A stretch of DNA of 64,000 nucleotides from Gerris lacustris (lineage: Eukaryota > Arthropoda > Insecta > Hemiptera > Gerridae): contig OX578280.1 in NCBI GenBank assembly GCA_951217055.1, positions 66,126,513-66,190,512 of the forward strand, read 5' to 3'. The translations under genes were made by a program, and so were the position numbers. Every line of letters starts with the position of its first letter. The stretch's first letter is position 1. Of the stretch, positions 11,001 through 22,677 are shown piece after piece. The notes under the pieces are model-generated. The model ran no database searches and was not told the DNA's origin. It saw only the letters and a list, made by a program, of their open reading frames with translations.

Positions 11001-14000
11001 TTTGATTGTTTTGTTAGATTAATGTAACATATATATAAAAAGAGTTGTTATGCTTGTGTTCTAACTATTAATATAGCTAAGAAACTATTTTATTCGATAA
11101 TTAGCAGAGACGGGAAAAAGTCATAAACGTCATAGTCATATGATTTTGTCATAAAATATCCATTTTACGCATAAACGTCATAAAATAGGGGTTTCTTGGA
11201 ATAAACGTCATAAAATGGCCTTTTTTGCCAAACGTTTAGCAAAAAGGTTTTATTTTTTTTGTTAAAGAAAATGTTTAAATTGAACATTTGTGGTCCGGTT
11301 CCAGGTAAAAGTGCAGTTCGAACAAAAAACCCTTACACCACCTTAGTGAAAGGACTGGGCTCTTAATTCCCTGACCACTTTCGGACTTAACTAATGCCCT
11401 TATGCATACCTACAACCAGGGAGGCACCGACGGTCATCCCTAATTCCAAAATAGGGCTCCTGGTCGGCTCCTTCTTGGAACAACTCCTCCAATTAGAATC
11501 CAGGAAGTTCAAGATAGATTCTCCAGTCAGCCAATATTAAACCCATTGGATTAGGCAGTCTCCTGATTGGCTGTTCCGTAATTAAAATTTTATATATATT
11601 CATGGTAAGGGAGTAGAATGTTTAATTGCTCATTTGATGACCAGTAACACGAATAAGAAACTCGTGTTACTTGTTTTTTGATTAATTTTACTAGTGTAAC
11701 TAGTTTCTTAACAGATTCTACTCGTGTCAGAATGCCGAAAACTCCTGCAAACAAATTAGCGCTTAAGCGTAAGTGGGTGTCAGAGGAGGTGGACTTTTCT
11801 TTGGAAGGTGAAACATCTTCTGTAAGCCATGTGATAAACAGGTAAGTTACCTACTTTTTATCTGAAGTCTTCAAGGTCTTAGCTTCGTCTTAGCTTGGAT
11901 GCTGGAGAGACGCCGTCAATTCGCAATGCAAAAGAAGCCCTAAAGGTTCCAGGACTGGAAACCCACCTGAACTACATCAACGAACACTTTGGGACTTTCC
12001 TGACATAATAGAAGGTCAAATATGCTATTTCCAAACGGCTTCGAAAAAATCAAGACCCTTTGCGGTACCGATTGGGTTGGATGAGTGGGGGAAAAGGTGA
12101 AAGAAAAGTTCACTGCTGTTCTCTCAAAGAATCCTGGGTGGGAACACGCCCAGGCCATAGCTGCCCGGTTGAAGGGCGTGCAAAAGCAAAAGCAAATTAC
12201 GTGTCATGCATGAAATATGCTCCCACCTCATCTGCCGACGTCGAAAGGTCTTTTTCCAAGTTTAAAATTCTACTGACGGACAAAAAAACCAATTTAACGC
12301 TGGAGAATATAGAACAACACATGATTACTTTTTACAATGTTGAAGCATTCTGCTAATTATTATCATTTATTACATATATTGTAAATATAATTTTGTATCT
12401 ATGACATATTGAAATCTTTTTTGAACTGTTTCCCTCCAAAATAACGAAATGCTTCACATAAAGACTAAATTTTCACAGAAAATAAACGTCATACTTTTGG
12501 CTAAAAGGTCATAAAACAACCGATTTTCTAAAATAAACGTCATAAAACAGGATAATAAAAGTCATAAAAGTCATAGAATAAAGGTCATGAAATGGAAAAA
12601 TAAAAGTCATAAACGTCCCGTCTCTGATAATTAGTATTATAAAACAGTCCGGATCAAAGTTACCCAACTTGATCCCACGCTGAGACTTCATCCCCCTCTC
12701 CTCCATTTTCAGCTAAATAGAAATTCAGCATACACGTGCTAGTCCCCTCCCCCCATCCAGAATGCCCGCGATAACAGAAATAATACTAATGCTGAATAAA
12801 CTTGAATACACACAACTACCATCGCATTTCAGACAGTCCACATACGGTTAGAATTTTTAGAATAAATAAATTAATGTCAACAGCCAAATGCTAATGGTAG
12901 TCGAATCGACGAGCACAGTTTGAACCTTAACCTTTTTCGCTTGTATGCGATGGTGATAGGTACCTCATACTTCTGCAGTGCTTGCACTGGTTAGTAACAC
13001 ACGTGCTAGTGTAGCGGTAGTAGTCCTTTTGAGCATACACTCATTTTCTGGCAAATTCCCGTCAAAGCTACTTTGTCGATTCGACTAATGTTTAGTAATA
13101 GACGTAGGGAATTAATTGGTCGTCGAATGTGCCTATAGCCTGGGAAAATGGGCCTGGGGTAAGGAGCAATAGGCCTAGGGGTAAGGGACAATGGGCCTAA
13201 GGTAATTGGCCTTGGGCCAGAGACCAATGGCTGATAATCTGGGGCCTGGAGCACTTAGCAAAGGGCCTAGGGCTTTTGGCCTGGGGCATGGGACCTAGTA
13301 CATTAATGTTCACTCAATTTCAGATTCTTCTGATGTTCCTACTAAGTTATTTTTCTTCAAATGTTTGTATATCTCACTAAAAGATTTAATAAAGAGTTAT
13401 TAATAGTTTTCTCTTTATAAAAGTGTAGTTTCAACCCAAAAAATGTATTTTCTGCATATGTTAGTCGAATCGACGAAGGTATAGTTATACCAGCCATCCA
13501 ATTACCATTAGCATTTAAGGGTTACATAAAATCAACTTCCATGCTTCCTAAAATTAGAGTAGCGGACCATCTTACAACTGGAAGAGGATTAATTAGTCCT
13601 CCATAGATTTTTACGACAACCACCCAACAACCAACACAAACAAAATGGAAACTAATATAAAGGATTAAAAAATAGACTTGTGTGTTAGGTGTATTGACTC
13701 GTAAGTTAGTGTATTGTTAAATGGTAATAAAAAGAATCTGAGGTACTATTAACATTTGATAATGCCTATAAGTATAGGGAGTGTTGCTGAGGCAGGTGAG
13801 ATGTTGACGTTTTGGGGCTGCAGACCTTTTTCTTACATATACCTCATGCATCTATTCACACAACTTTCAATCTCCAAAGGGATTAAAGTCCTTTTCTACC
13901 TGCCCTTTCCCCATCATTTTTTATATTTTCGTGTAAACAATGTACTGTTAGGATAAAATAATGTAATGCAAAGCTGCCAATGACAGATTTTTTTTTTTTC

Positions 14001-17000
14001 TATTCTATAAAACTCAATATGCTCTTTTTCAACAAACAAATCCAGTTATTATGAAAGAGTAAGATGTATTAAACTGTGTGTTAGACTAAGAAAGAGAGAT
14101 AAAACTGAAGAATATGAGGCAGTTTATGGAAAAGATGGCGGGACCTCACCGTGTGCTAAAAATTGGTAGTGCGTGAAGTCTCACGTAAAAAAGGTTTAGT
14201 TGGTGTTGTAAACATGAAGTTAGTAAGGGGGGGGGGGGGGGGCAAGATTTTGATGTTTTTTGACAAAATGGCATAGAAAATTAAACGCTTTCCTCAAGTG
14301 TTATATATTTTTGTAATCTACTCTTCAATACCTTTCATTTGATACCCCACTCAAAATTTTAAAAACATATTTTTTTTGCATGACGTGAGTTATCCGCCAT
14401 TTTGGATTTGAACAGCTGATAATTTTGAGTTCGCTATATTTTTCCTGTGTGCGCGACAAAACGATCTTTAATATTGGAATGTTTCATGTTTATATCTCTT
14501 TTTATTCAAAAGTTATTGGAACCATACAGAGTGACAGACACATGAACGAAACTATAAGAGTTTCTTTTTTTGGTTTTACCAACGAAACCCTAAAAAAAGT
14601 ATAGGGATATTGGGGATAGAGGGGGAATTGGGGGTTTGTTTACTTCTTACTACTTGTTTTTATTTATAAAAGAATATAATTGTAAGCATTTTAAATCTCC
14701 TTCATCACAGTTGTTTCTTTAGTGGTTGCACTGAGCAATATACAAGAAGTCATGCATTTGAATACGATTGGCTGTTAAATTTTGATAAAAATAACGGAAC
14801 AGCTGTAGATGCCAAGCCCACAAAACACTATTTGATTACTTTCTTATCACTATTGTGACAAAGGAACATATTCACTTTTGTGCTTATAAGTTATAACATT
14901 TCTCTGTAAATAAACATCAAAGACGAATGGGCATAATCTCTTCTAATTTTTGAAGTGTAATCTGGTCAAAACAGTGTGTTACAATGCTCATTACCTAGCT
15001 ATGCTCTGCAGATGAACTTAGCTGACCACATAATCTTAAAAGGCACCAAAAGATTAACCTATACACAAAATTCTAGCTTGATGTTATTCAAACATTTTTA
15101 TTTGATAACATCTCCTGGGCTCTATGTGTTAAATCTACAGAATGAGAAACATATATATTATAAAGTATATATCGTCAGTGAAACGATAACACCTCATATC
15201 ACAAGTTTTGGTCATTTTGAGTTATGCACGTCAACAGGTTTGTAATTTCCCGCTCTTTACGATAATGAAGGTCAAGTTGTAACATTATTCACCAGCAGCA
15301 CTATAATAGCAAAACTGTCAACACCTCACATGTTAAAACGAACATGAACACCGCACATCTCCCTGCTTTCTTTGCTCTCCTGTAAAGTTATCCAAAATGA
15401 GATATGCGGTGTTACGGTTTCACTGACGATATATTAGGCAAATTATACATTACAACTTGGCTCTTTAGAGTTAATAGCAGAACATACAATGTATCACGCG
15501 ATGAAATACTGAAGTGGAGAATTTGATTTATTTGTGGGTTATCGAGAAGTCATTCTTTATAAAAACTCTTATTGCTCTTAAACCACTAAAAAATATATTA
15601 TTTTCTTGATTATATATATACAGGATGTTGAATTTACTGAAAGTTTTAAATTATTACTAAAAGTAAACTATCGCTTTTTTTTGACGGTATATTATTTAGA
15701 ATTGTAGTTTTGCAGAAATTTCTTAAAAATTAAATTTTTATTTACTTTCTGAAATATTAGAAAAATGTAGCTTGAATGAGATAGATGGATCTTTAGGTGT
15801 GAAAATTAAAAAGATTTTGAGATATTTCAACCAGTAATCATAAGGTCATCCCCCCTTAAACGAAGAAAACATTTGCCGGAAACCCGAGCTTTCTATCTAC
15901 TCCCGTTCCAAAATGGTGGACACTCAAAGTTTAAAAAATGATTTTTTTATTTATTTTTTTATTTATAGTTTAGTTAGATATAAAAAAAAATCGGTCCGAG
16001 ACAACTCAGACAAACTTTCTCATATAATCTCGGCCCCAGATCCCAGGAAACATTAGTAGGCCAAAAATTAAATGTTTATTGCATTAAGCTCGCTTCAATG
16101 ATAAACCTACGTGATGCTTAGTTAATTTATATTATTTAAAATGTGTTCAACAGGTGGTTGTTTACTTTTTGTTTTCGATTTTCAACCAAATGAGATTTAT
16201 TTTTATCAATATCTCGGAAACTATGACTTGATAACGAACTAGGTTTTCTGGGGTCTGGAACAGAGATTATATGAGAAAGCTAATCTGAGTTGTCTCAGAC
16301 CGATTTTTTTAAACCGATTTAACTAAACTATTGAGAATAAGAAAAAAAAAGAGTGAATTTTTTAACTTTGAGTGTCCGCCACTTTGAAAGGGAAGTAGAT
16401 AGAAAGCTCTGGATTTGTGGTAAATGTTTTATTTTTTCAAGACCTTTCCAAAAATGTATCACTTTATGGGTGTTCCAATTTAAAATTTCAAAGTTGAATC
16501 CAATATGGCGGAAAAAATGATTACCCACCAAAAAAGTAGTTTTTTACAAATGATTAAGATACCCGCAAACGAGAACTTAATATCTTAATTATAACCGGAG
16601 ATATTAAGCCGTTGCTGAACTTTTGGATCACCCTGTATTAATTTACCACAGGAATTTAAAAAAAAAATTAACATTAAAAACATTCTACAACCCAAACAAA
16701 AACTTATGAAACTTAACTTTCTATCATAGAAGAGGTGTAGTTCAATAACCAAATTTTCACACCTAAAGATCTGCCTACCTTATTAACATTTAAATTATAA
16801 AGGTGCTGACTCCAATGCATTTTAGAAAAAATGTAATGAAATTTTTTTTTTTTTTTTTTTTTAAACTGAATATTTTGATAATGAGAATATGTGACGAGTA
16901 TATTATTTACTGTGTTTTAAGGTTGGTAGTGGTTTGATACAATGTGTTTGTGTTTTTAGGAGGAAAGATGTCGTTCCCGGAGTTCCTGAAGGTGATGCAC

Positions 17001-19038
17001 GATCACAGCAGAGTGGAGAAGCTTCCTAAGGAGATCACGGAGGGGTTCAGAGCCGCAGATCCTCGCAGACTTGGTGTCATGCCCGCCTCACAGCTCAGAC
17101 ATATGTTGCTCCACTGGGGAGAGCACCTCAGCACTAGGGAAGGTAAATATTCACATAAGTTACTCCACTGGGGAGAGCACCTCAGCACTAGGGAAGGTAA
17201 ATATTCACATAAGTTGCTCTACTGGGGAGAATACCTCAGTATTAAGGAAGGTAAATATTCACATAAGTTGCTCCACTGGGGAGAATACCTCAGTACTAGG
17301 GAAGGTAAATATTCACATAAGTTGCTCCATTGGGTAGAGCAACTCAGCACTAGGGAAGGTAAATATTCTCATACGTTGCTCCACTGGGGAGAGCAACTCA
17401 GCTCTAGGGAAGGTAAATATTATGATATATTACTCCCCTGGGGAGAACACCTCGGCACTAGGGAAGGTAAATATTCATGTACGTTGCTCTACTGGGCACA
17501 ACATCTCAGCACTAGGGAATATTAACATCCAGTAACTTGATTGTACCAAGCCTGCTTTCAACCTCTAGTCATTACCTTATGGCTCAGTGAAAAAATGTCC
17601 AACAGATAAGACAGTTCAGGAGTTTAACCATTTAACTCACGGCTCAAAAAAAATTGTTTTCCCTAGATGCACGGTGGTGCATTAAGGGTGTTTAACACCC
17701 TCCTATATACATGTCAATGTATATATACATATATATATATATTCCAATCATTTATATATATTATTTTCACAACCCTAGGAGCTTAATGGAAAATATGTTC
17801 TCCACCTTAATAAAGGGTGGACAAAAAAACGCACTTTTTGGAACACTTATAGGTCAGCTTCTGTAGTAGATAGAAATATGGGATTTGCTGGGTCTGAAAA
17901 CTACATTCTTATACTTTAAATTTCATATCTATAAAATACTATTGGGTGAAAGTCATGCAATGACGGTTTGAAATAGGGTCTTAAAAAAAGTTGTTGTGTG
18001 GGTAGTAATGGTTGTCTGGTATTATAGTTTTGATAGAATAAATGATCAAATGGTGGAGGGTGGCGGGGGTTCTTTGTAGGTAAGTGGGAGGAGTCCCTCA
18101 GTGTTATAACAAACATTGAACATGTGTTAACTACAATGTTGCCTGAAGTTGAGCTAACAGTCCAGAACTAAATCCAGTTGATAATTCTGTCTGGGGTTGG
18201 TGAGAACAAAGTGTGTGTAAGTGGTAGATTAAAGGACGTAGATGGACTTTGAAAGAGAATTCTTCGTGCCTGGGATGATATGAGTCAATAAACTATTGCT
18301 GGGGCCGTATCCCATTGTAGAAGGAGAGTGCAGGCTGTCGTGAATGAACTAGGAGGACATATTGAACCATACAACAAGTAAATCTGTAAAATACACTCTT
18401 TTTTTTGTAACATTAATTTTTTAAATACATTTATTTTATCAAAACTACCCGGACAACGACTTTTTTAAAGACCCTAATTCAAACTGTCATTGCATGGCAT
18501 TCACCCAATAGTTTGTTAAGTTATAGATATGAAATTTAAAGTAGAAGAATGTAGTTTTCATATCTCTATCTAATACAGAAGCTGAGCTATAAGTTCAAAA
18601 AAGTGTTTTTTTTTTGCCCACCCTGTATATTGTGTAAGAGCTAAAACATAATAAGCATATATTTTTTTTTTGGCATATTTTTCATAGCATTTTTTTTTAA
18701 CTATTCCCAATATCACAGGTGATTTTTTTAGGGGATTTTAGGCGGTAGCTATGTTTAACACCGTGCGTTGAAGGGTTTAGCATCTGACTAAAGCTTAGAT
18801 TTAACTCCATAAGTGTTTCTCTTTGACATTTAGGTGTCATCAACAGCTCTCACTATTCCTTGCTATTCAAAAAAGGAAAAAAATATAGTGTGAATTATAA
18901 TATTGTGTGAATTACAATAGGATTGTGTTTGTTGCAGTGGATCAGATATTCCGTGAAGCGAATGTTACTCCCAACTCGATGGTGAAGTACGAGGACTTTG
19001 TGAAGATTGCCTGTGCCCCGGTCCCAGACTACTACTAG
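8052..19038 (+). CDS. CALML4: Calmodulin-like protein 4 (CALML4) orthologue, multi-exon gene
   Basis: Coding join 8052-8082, 9682-9813, 16960-17142, 18938-19038, plus an ATG in an upstream exon, giving a 149-aa protein. All introns are GT-AG and all phases agree. The protein has the four-EF-hand layout of calmodulin. The loops have lost calcium ligands: EF1 reads ARSGQITTLDEL (two residues short), EF2 EKGGKMSFPEF (short), EF3 DPRRLGVMPASQ, EF4 NVTPNSMVKYED. It ends with the motif ACAPVPDYY. In mammals CALML4 is a non-calcium-binding light chain of myosin VIIB at brush-border microvilli; a myosin light-chain role is inferred here. The introns are large and transposon-filled. The donor of coding exon 3 lies inside a 54-bp tandem repeat offering seven in-frame donors, so the real exon 3 may be longer than annotated. 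Confidence 0.92.
8321..8740. mobile_element. Foldback (long inverted repeat) MITE in CALML4 intron
   Basis: The left arm starting AAGAATATGTGGTTGGCTAA is inverted in the right arm ending TTAGCCGACCACATATTCTT; both include a GTCTGCGGGACATAGCTTGG block and a TCACCAATTATGGTGG block. The arms are about 190-200 bp around a centre near 8530. A short hairpin (CTCTCCACCGGTTTG) lies within the left arm. A related segment in the opposite orientation is found at 14985-15120. Confidence 0.85.
9228..9545. repeat. About 45-bp tandem repeat in CALML4 intron
   Basis: About seven diverged copies of a unit containing TTCTTTGACTAGTCTTACTT then GTAAATTACATTTC(C/T)TCACTTAAA. The array lies 140 bp before the acceptor of coding exon 2 (9682), inside the intron. 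Confidence 0.85.
9682..9813 (+). CDS. CALML4: CALML4-like gene, second coding exon (EF1 and linker)
   Basis: Acceptor TTTGTGTTACAG and donor AAAG|GTATCA. The 132 bp encode EFRECFFLFARSGQITTLDE then LTVIMRSLGMSPTIAELKGY and LKEK, aligned to calmodulin helices around EF1 (MRSLG is shared with calmodulin). The EF1 loop is two residues shorter than canonical and starts with Ala, so calcium binding is not expected. Confidence 0.93.
11105..12626 (+). mobile_element. Degenerate hAT transposon with 8-bp target duplication ATAATTAG
   Basis: The terminal inverted repeats CAGAGACGGGA and CCCGTCTCTG are flanked by ATAATTAG on both sides (11097-11104 and 12627-12634), an exact 8-bp duplication as expected of hAT elements. 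Subterminal TCATAAACGTCATA motifs repeat at both ends. At 1.5 kb it is too short for a full transposase, and the coding remains are broken. It sits in the CALML4 intron between 9813 and 16960. Confidence 0.93.
11732..12356 (+). pseudogene. Remnant hAT transposase (N-terminal start and C-terminal dimerisation part)
   Basis: An ATG at 11732 opens MPKTPANKLALKRKWVSEEV and ends at an in-frame stop that overlaps a good donor (ACAG|GTAAGT at 11842). Near 12205-12356 the frame encodes SADVERSFSKFKILLTDKK then NLTLENIEQHM, the hallmark hAT C-terminal dimerisation motif, ending TAA at 12354-12356. The catalytic DDE part is missing, so this is a nonautonomous remnant. Confidence 0.85.
12896..13516. mobile_element. 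TIR repeat element, complete copy (family also at 24617)
   Basis: Ends AAATGCTAATGGTA and TACCATTAGCATTT form a 14-bp terminal inverted repeat; an inner GTCGAATCGACGA motif also occurs in inverted orientation near both ends. The interior holds an irregular array of GGGCCTAGGGGTAAGGG-type motifs at about 13137-13300. The copy at 24617-25226 is about 90 percent alike and lacks the right end. No coding capacity. In the CALML4 intron. Confidence 0.8.
14985..15120. repeat. Fragment of the foldback family seen at 8255-8345
   Basis: AGCTATGCTCTGCAGATGAA then CTTAGCTGACCACATAATCTTAAAAGG matches, in opposite orientation, the 8250-8350 region around the foldback MITE. A diverged partial copy. Confidence 0.7.
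15166..15434. mobile_element. MITE with about 26-bp TIRs (TATATCGTCAGTGAAACG)
   Basis: TATATCGTCAGTGAAACGAT at the left is mirrored by CGGTTTCACTGACGATATA at the right, about 270 bp overall. No ORF. AT-rich ends make the exact target duplication uncertain (TATA or TA). It is intronic to CALML4. Confidence 0.8.
15621..16635. mobile_element. TA-flanked foldback element with CAGG(A/G)TG ends
   Basis: Begins CAGGATG after TA and ends CACCCTG before TA, consistent with a TA-duplicating (mariner-type) element. Long inner inverted repeats: the segment containing TCGGTCCGAGACAACTCAGA (about 15990) is matched in inverse near 16270-16310, and GAGCTTTCTATCTACT (about 15890) near 16395-16415. No intact transposase. 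Intronic to CALML4. Confidence 0.75.
16960..17142 (+). CDS. CALML4: CALML4-like gene, third coding exon (EF2-EF3), minimal form
   Basis: Acceptor TGTTTTTAG. The 183 bp encode GGKMSFPEFLKVMHDHSRVE, then the EF3 region FRAADPRRLGVMPASQLRHM and LLHWGEHLSTRE, ending in the first base of a Val codon completed by the next exon (VDQIF). That join matches calmodulin and CALML4 relatives exactly when the first donor (GGGAAG|GTAAAT at 17142/17143) is used, which is why I annotate this minimal form. Six further identical donors follow every 54 bp (exon ends 17196, 17250, 17304, 17358, 17412, 17466), all in frame and without stops, so longer forms are possible. Confidence 0.92.
17106..17520 (+). repeat. 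54-bp tandem repeat spanning an exon-intron junction, eight copies
   Basis: Units start at 17106, 17160, 17214, 17268, 17322, 17376, 17430 and 17484. Each holds the last 37 bp of CALML4 exon 3, ending GGGAAG (AAGGAAG in unit 3), then 17 bp of intron GTAAATATTCACATAAG or a variant. Units 1-7 keep a GAAG|GTAAAT donor; unit 8 reads GGGAATATTAA and has lost it, then meets TAA at 17523. Because 54 is divisible by three, every unit translates as LLHWGEHLSTREGKYSHK or a close variant. Confidence 0.97.
17814..18624. mobile_element. TIR element with about 165-bp inverted ends (AGGGTGG)
   Basis: Left end AGGGTGGACAAAAAAACGCA and right end TTTTTTTTTGCCCACCCT are inverted copies. The similarity runs inward through ATAGGTCAGCTTCTGTA and TATTGGGTGAA to about 17990 and back from about 18455. 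No intact ORF in the 450-bp interior. Lies in the last CALML4 intron. Another end-like AGGGTGGGCAGAATGC occurs at 24539. Confidence 0.8.
18938..19038 (+). CDS. CALML4: CALML4-like gene, last coding exon (EF4 and C-terminus)
   Basis: Acceptor TTTGTTGCAG, then VDQIFREANVTPNSMVKYED then FVKIACAPVPDYY and TAG at 19036-19038. EF4 loop NVTPNSMVKYED keeps the calmodulin spacing but has Asn, Thr and Asn where Asp is needed. The C-terminal ACAPVPDYY is characteristic of insect members of this family as I recall them. The 3' UTR follows; candidate AATAAA signals lie near 20251 and 20334. Confidence 0.93.
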
Positions 19039-19311
19039 AACGACTGACCACCACCTCAAACCACTACTCACTTACATCGACTGTGTCGGGGAACAACTTG
19101 TGCCAGGGTACAGTTATCTGTGCCCTTTAATTTGCCCACACACCTGCACTCTCTAATACGAGGTTATATTCGTCCTCTGTTTCTCTTCTGAGGTTCCGAT
19201 GTGCATCTGACTCTGCCTTGTTATTTACAAATTATCATCCACTTTACTACTAAAAAATTAAAATTCATATTTGTATTTCTTTTGACCTTGACCAGACTAA
19301 TTTGAATTGAC

Positions 19312-19450
19312 ACTTCTTTAGACTGTTACTCCCCTTATAAAACAGAAGTGTGATATTCCTTTGTCCCCAAGTACATTGGTCTTAACTGTTATTTATTCAA
19401 AATCATTTATATTCTATAAAAATCGTAGGGGAGTAACAATCTAAGGAAGT
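19312..19450. mobile_element. MITE with TIR ACTTCTTTAGA(C/T)TGTTACTCCCC, in the CALML4 3' region
   Basis: Left ACTTCTTTAGACTGTTACTC and right GAGTAACAATCTAAGGAAGT are inverted repeats, about 140 bp overall. A second copy in opposite internal orientation lies at 56339-56490, and a lone end at 56508-56526. This copy probably falls in the 3' UTR or just downstream of CALML4. Confidence 0.85.
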
Positions 19451-20909
19451 ACCTTTGAATTTATATCTTGAGACACCTGTGGAAAGGGCTCAAAGGTATT
19501 TCTTAATTATTAATATCGGTAGGAGAAAAGGTTTAAAGGCTGTTATTTAGTTCACCATTGAATCAAGTTTAACTGTGGCTCTAACTTCGAAACGAGCATA
19601 CTATAATAATATTTAATATTGAGATAACAGTTTATAACGACGAGTATCTCGCTAAAGTCAATGAGTTGGATAGCGGTTAATTTCACATTACCCATTGATT
19701 AGTACCTCATCTGCCCCAAAGTTCCTTTCCAACATATTATCATAAATGTATGATTTGACGGACATTAAGTTGAAAATATATAGTTATTATATATATAATA
19801 CTACTTTATCAGTACTTTAGATGTCTAATTCAAGACCAATGTTAGAAGCAACAAGTTGAACTGATTCTTGACTTTTATCAACCTTAGCTTGTTATATTGT
19901 TTATTTTTTTACCTCTGATTTGAAAGTTTTTACTCAATAGATTTGAATAATGATATTGAATTTACTTATCGAGAATTTCATTTTAAATTGTAGTGAAGTT
20001 GTAAAGATCGGTTGCCCTGGAGTGCGGAGTGACTAAAATGATGGAGGGAACTAAAATTAACAGAACTGAATTTTAATTGCAGTAGAGGCCCTCTTATCCT
20101 GATCTCGGTTCCACTCTGGTCATCGGTTTAATCGGATTCTCAGTCACGATGATGACTCCTCATACGACTCCCATGTCACTGGCCTCTCAGCCAGTGGTGA
20201 CTGCTCATTTGACCCCTGTGTCACCAGCCTTTCTCGCCTTGTACTTATATAAAATAAAACGTCTATTTACCACTATTTTGTCCGGATAACTGTGTTGAAA
20301 TTAGTTAAACATCATAATATTGCTATGAGGACAATAAATTAATTTAAAATACGAATGCTTTATTTACAAGTAGTAAATTTGGTTGAATCAGTCATTTCTT
20401 TATCTGGTTAAGAGGGCTTTACGGCATTTAAATAGAAAGACTTAGACCTTGCCTAGGTAATACCACTTGTGTTTCTAAACACTAAACATGTACTTATATT
20501 ATTCTTTGACTACTTAACTTATTATTTTTCTAAAATATGTATGTGCAATTATTTTATTTTATTATTCTATATGAATATATTTATATTAATATATTATATG
20601 ACTTAAAATTATTAAGAGAACCTTTGTTGAAGTGTTAATGATTTATTTGGTACCAAATCTAATAATATTTGCAGAAGCTAGTATCTTTTGCTAACCAGGG
20701 GCCTTTCAAAGGAGGGGTTTAATACAACACTTGTAGTATATAGCTACAAAACTGTTGCTAAATGTTGCAAAAATGTTGCTTCTCTGTCTTTTATAATGGA
20801 TATGCTCTAGGGTACAGAAGAAATTTCTAAACGCAACATGCACAATGTGACGTTCTTAAATATCATGCCAGGAAGTTAGAATATAATAGGAGGTAGATTG
20901 GTGTTCACT

Positions 20910-22196
20910 CAGGGCCACCCTAACCATAGGGCTAAATGGGCTATTGCCCTGGGGCACAAGCCTTTAAGGGGCGGCAATTTTTATTGGTGTTATATTAGGT
21001 TTCCGGTAATGAAAATTTAGAAAATGGTTTGAAGAAAATATACGAAGAGAATTTTTAAAAGGCTGTAACAAAAATTGAAGCTGAGGGGTTGTTAAATGAG
21101 TTCAACCCACTGGGAAGTGATATTATGGTAGCATTTTAATTATAATAATGATATATTTCCACCATATATACATGTTACAAACATTTTAAGTTTTTTTTTT
21201 TTTAAATAAGGTTTTTATTTTGGAGCGAAATATTAGAAATCATAGATAAAAGTAATAATATATCACTTCACAAAAAAATACTGTCCTAACGAAATATAGA
21301 ATCATTTAACCTTTCCAAATCTGAAGGAGTAAAATTATACGGATGTAATGAGTAGAAACGAATACGCAAAAGAAAAAAACAGTACGACAAAAATTCATCA
21401 GAAGAAGATAAATTTAAGTCAAAAATAATATATATTATGCTATTATTGATAAACTTCTAGCAGAAAGGCAGAAGAGAAGGTGTGCCTATGTTGACATTTA
21501 CTCAATATTTGGGTTTCTGGTCAATATAAAAAATTTAAATGAAGACACAATTAGAAAGAATGCTGCAAAGTTGTGCGAAACGTATACGGACGATGTAGGA
21601 AATAATTTTATTGTAGAGTGCCTATATTTTATACATGTACATTTATTGGAAAATAAAGAAAATATGTCTACTGTGGAACTTAGTTTAGACAATAATCGAC
21701 TTGAAAATTGAGTTAAATTTCCTAACATGCCCACAGCTCTGCATTTTTTTTTTTAAGTATTGCCTCTACAGATTGTAGCGGCGAAAGAACTTTTTAGCAT
21801 TGAAAAGAACAAAAAAAATATTTATGGTCTTCTTTGGGACAGAGCAAATTAAATGATTTAAGTATTTTATCCATCGAAAATAACTTATTTTATAACTTAA
21901 ATTTGTGTGATATTATTAATCAATTTGCAAAAGAAAAAACTAGGAAAATAAATATATGTTACTTTTCCTTTTTATTTTTTTCTTGTTTATACAGGTTTTT
22001 TTTTTTTTTTTTTTTTTTTGTAATAATCTTGTATAAATAATTTTTTGTTTTGTTTATTCTATAATGGTAATAACGTTTTCTACTTCTTTTGTAACTATGC
22101 CCCCCACTCCCTCCAGCCATTCCGTGTATTTTCTTATGGAGAGGGGCGCATTTTTTGTAGTAGCCCAGGGGGGCCGAATATCTTAGGAGGGCCCTG
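20910..22196 (+). mobile_element. hAT element (ZMYM1-like transposase lineage) with duplication TGTTCACT
   Basis: Starts CAGGGCCACCC and ends GGAGGGCCCTG, flanked by TGTTCACT on both sides (20902-20909 and 22197-22204), an exact 8-bp target duplication. Interior remnants match hAT transposases related to zinc-finger MYM-type 1 proteins. 1287 bp, internally deleted and nonautonomous. Confidence 0.93.
21508..22000 (+). pseudogene. Broken hAT (ZMYM1-like) transposase remnant
   Basis: Frame 21508-21711 encodes FGFLVNIKNLNEDTIRKNAA then KLCETYTDDVGNNFIVECLY, a typical segment of this transposase group, ending at TGA 21709-21711. After frameshifts, CSGERTF appears (about 21775) and then GQSKLNDLSILSIENN and IINQFAKEKTRK (21834-21950), the C-terminal dimerisation motif. 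Poly-T follows at about 21996-22019. Not functional. Confidence 0.85.
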
Positions 22197-22677
22197 TGTT
22201 CACTTGTAGTACTATACTTCTCTGATAGAAGTTTTAAATATTATATATAATTATACCAGAGCACCTAGCAGACCAAATGGTAATCAAAATGGATTAATGT
22301 TTCATAATTTCGCACCTAAGACAAAGTTAACAAAGTAAGTTGAGTATGTAAATATTATTATTAAAAGAAACATTAGGATTAAACATATTAAAATTAAATT
22401 GTACCAACGCGTTTCTACAAAATAAATTAATACTTATCAAATGTGAAGTTAAAAAGGAAGTTGGTTATATTTTATTGTAAAACTGGTAGTTTTATGCAAT
22501 GTTCTTAAAACAATTTAATAATTTAAATTTCAACAATTTAATAATTTAAATTTCCTTTAAGATCCTCTTAAATTGCAATTAGTCTTTGTACCTTTTGTGC
22601 TACTTATTTACTTTTTTAACAAACAATAGTTGAAGAAATGTGATTCAAAAAGGGTCAACAGGGATAATAAAACTCCT

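Noticed and set aside
17071..17337. 88-codon ORF in another frame of the 54-bp array
   Set aside because: Shadow frame of the repeat; the true frame continues the CALML4 protein.
17143..17525. Whole 193-codon frame through the 54-bp array as the real exon 3 ending at TAA 17523
   Set aside because: It would cut the protein off before EF4, which is intact at 18938 and joins in phase. Possible only as an intron-retention form.
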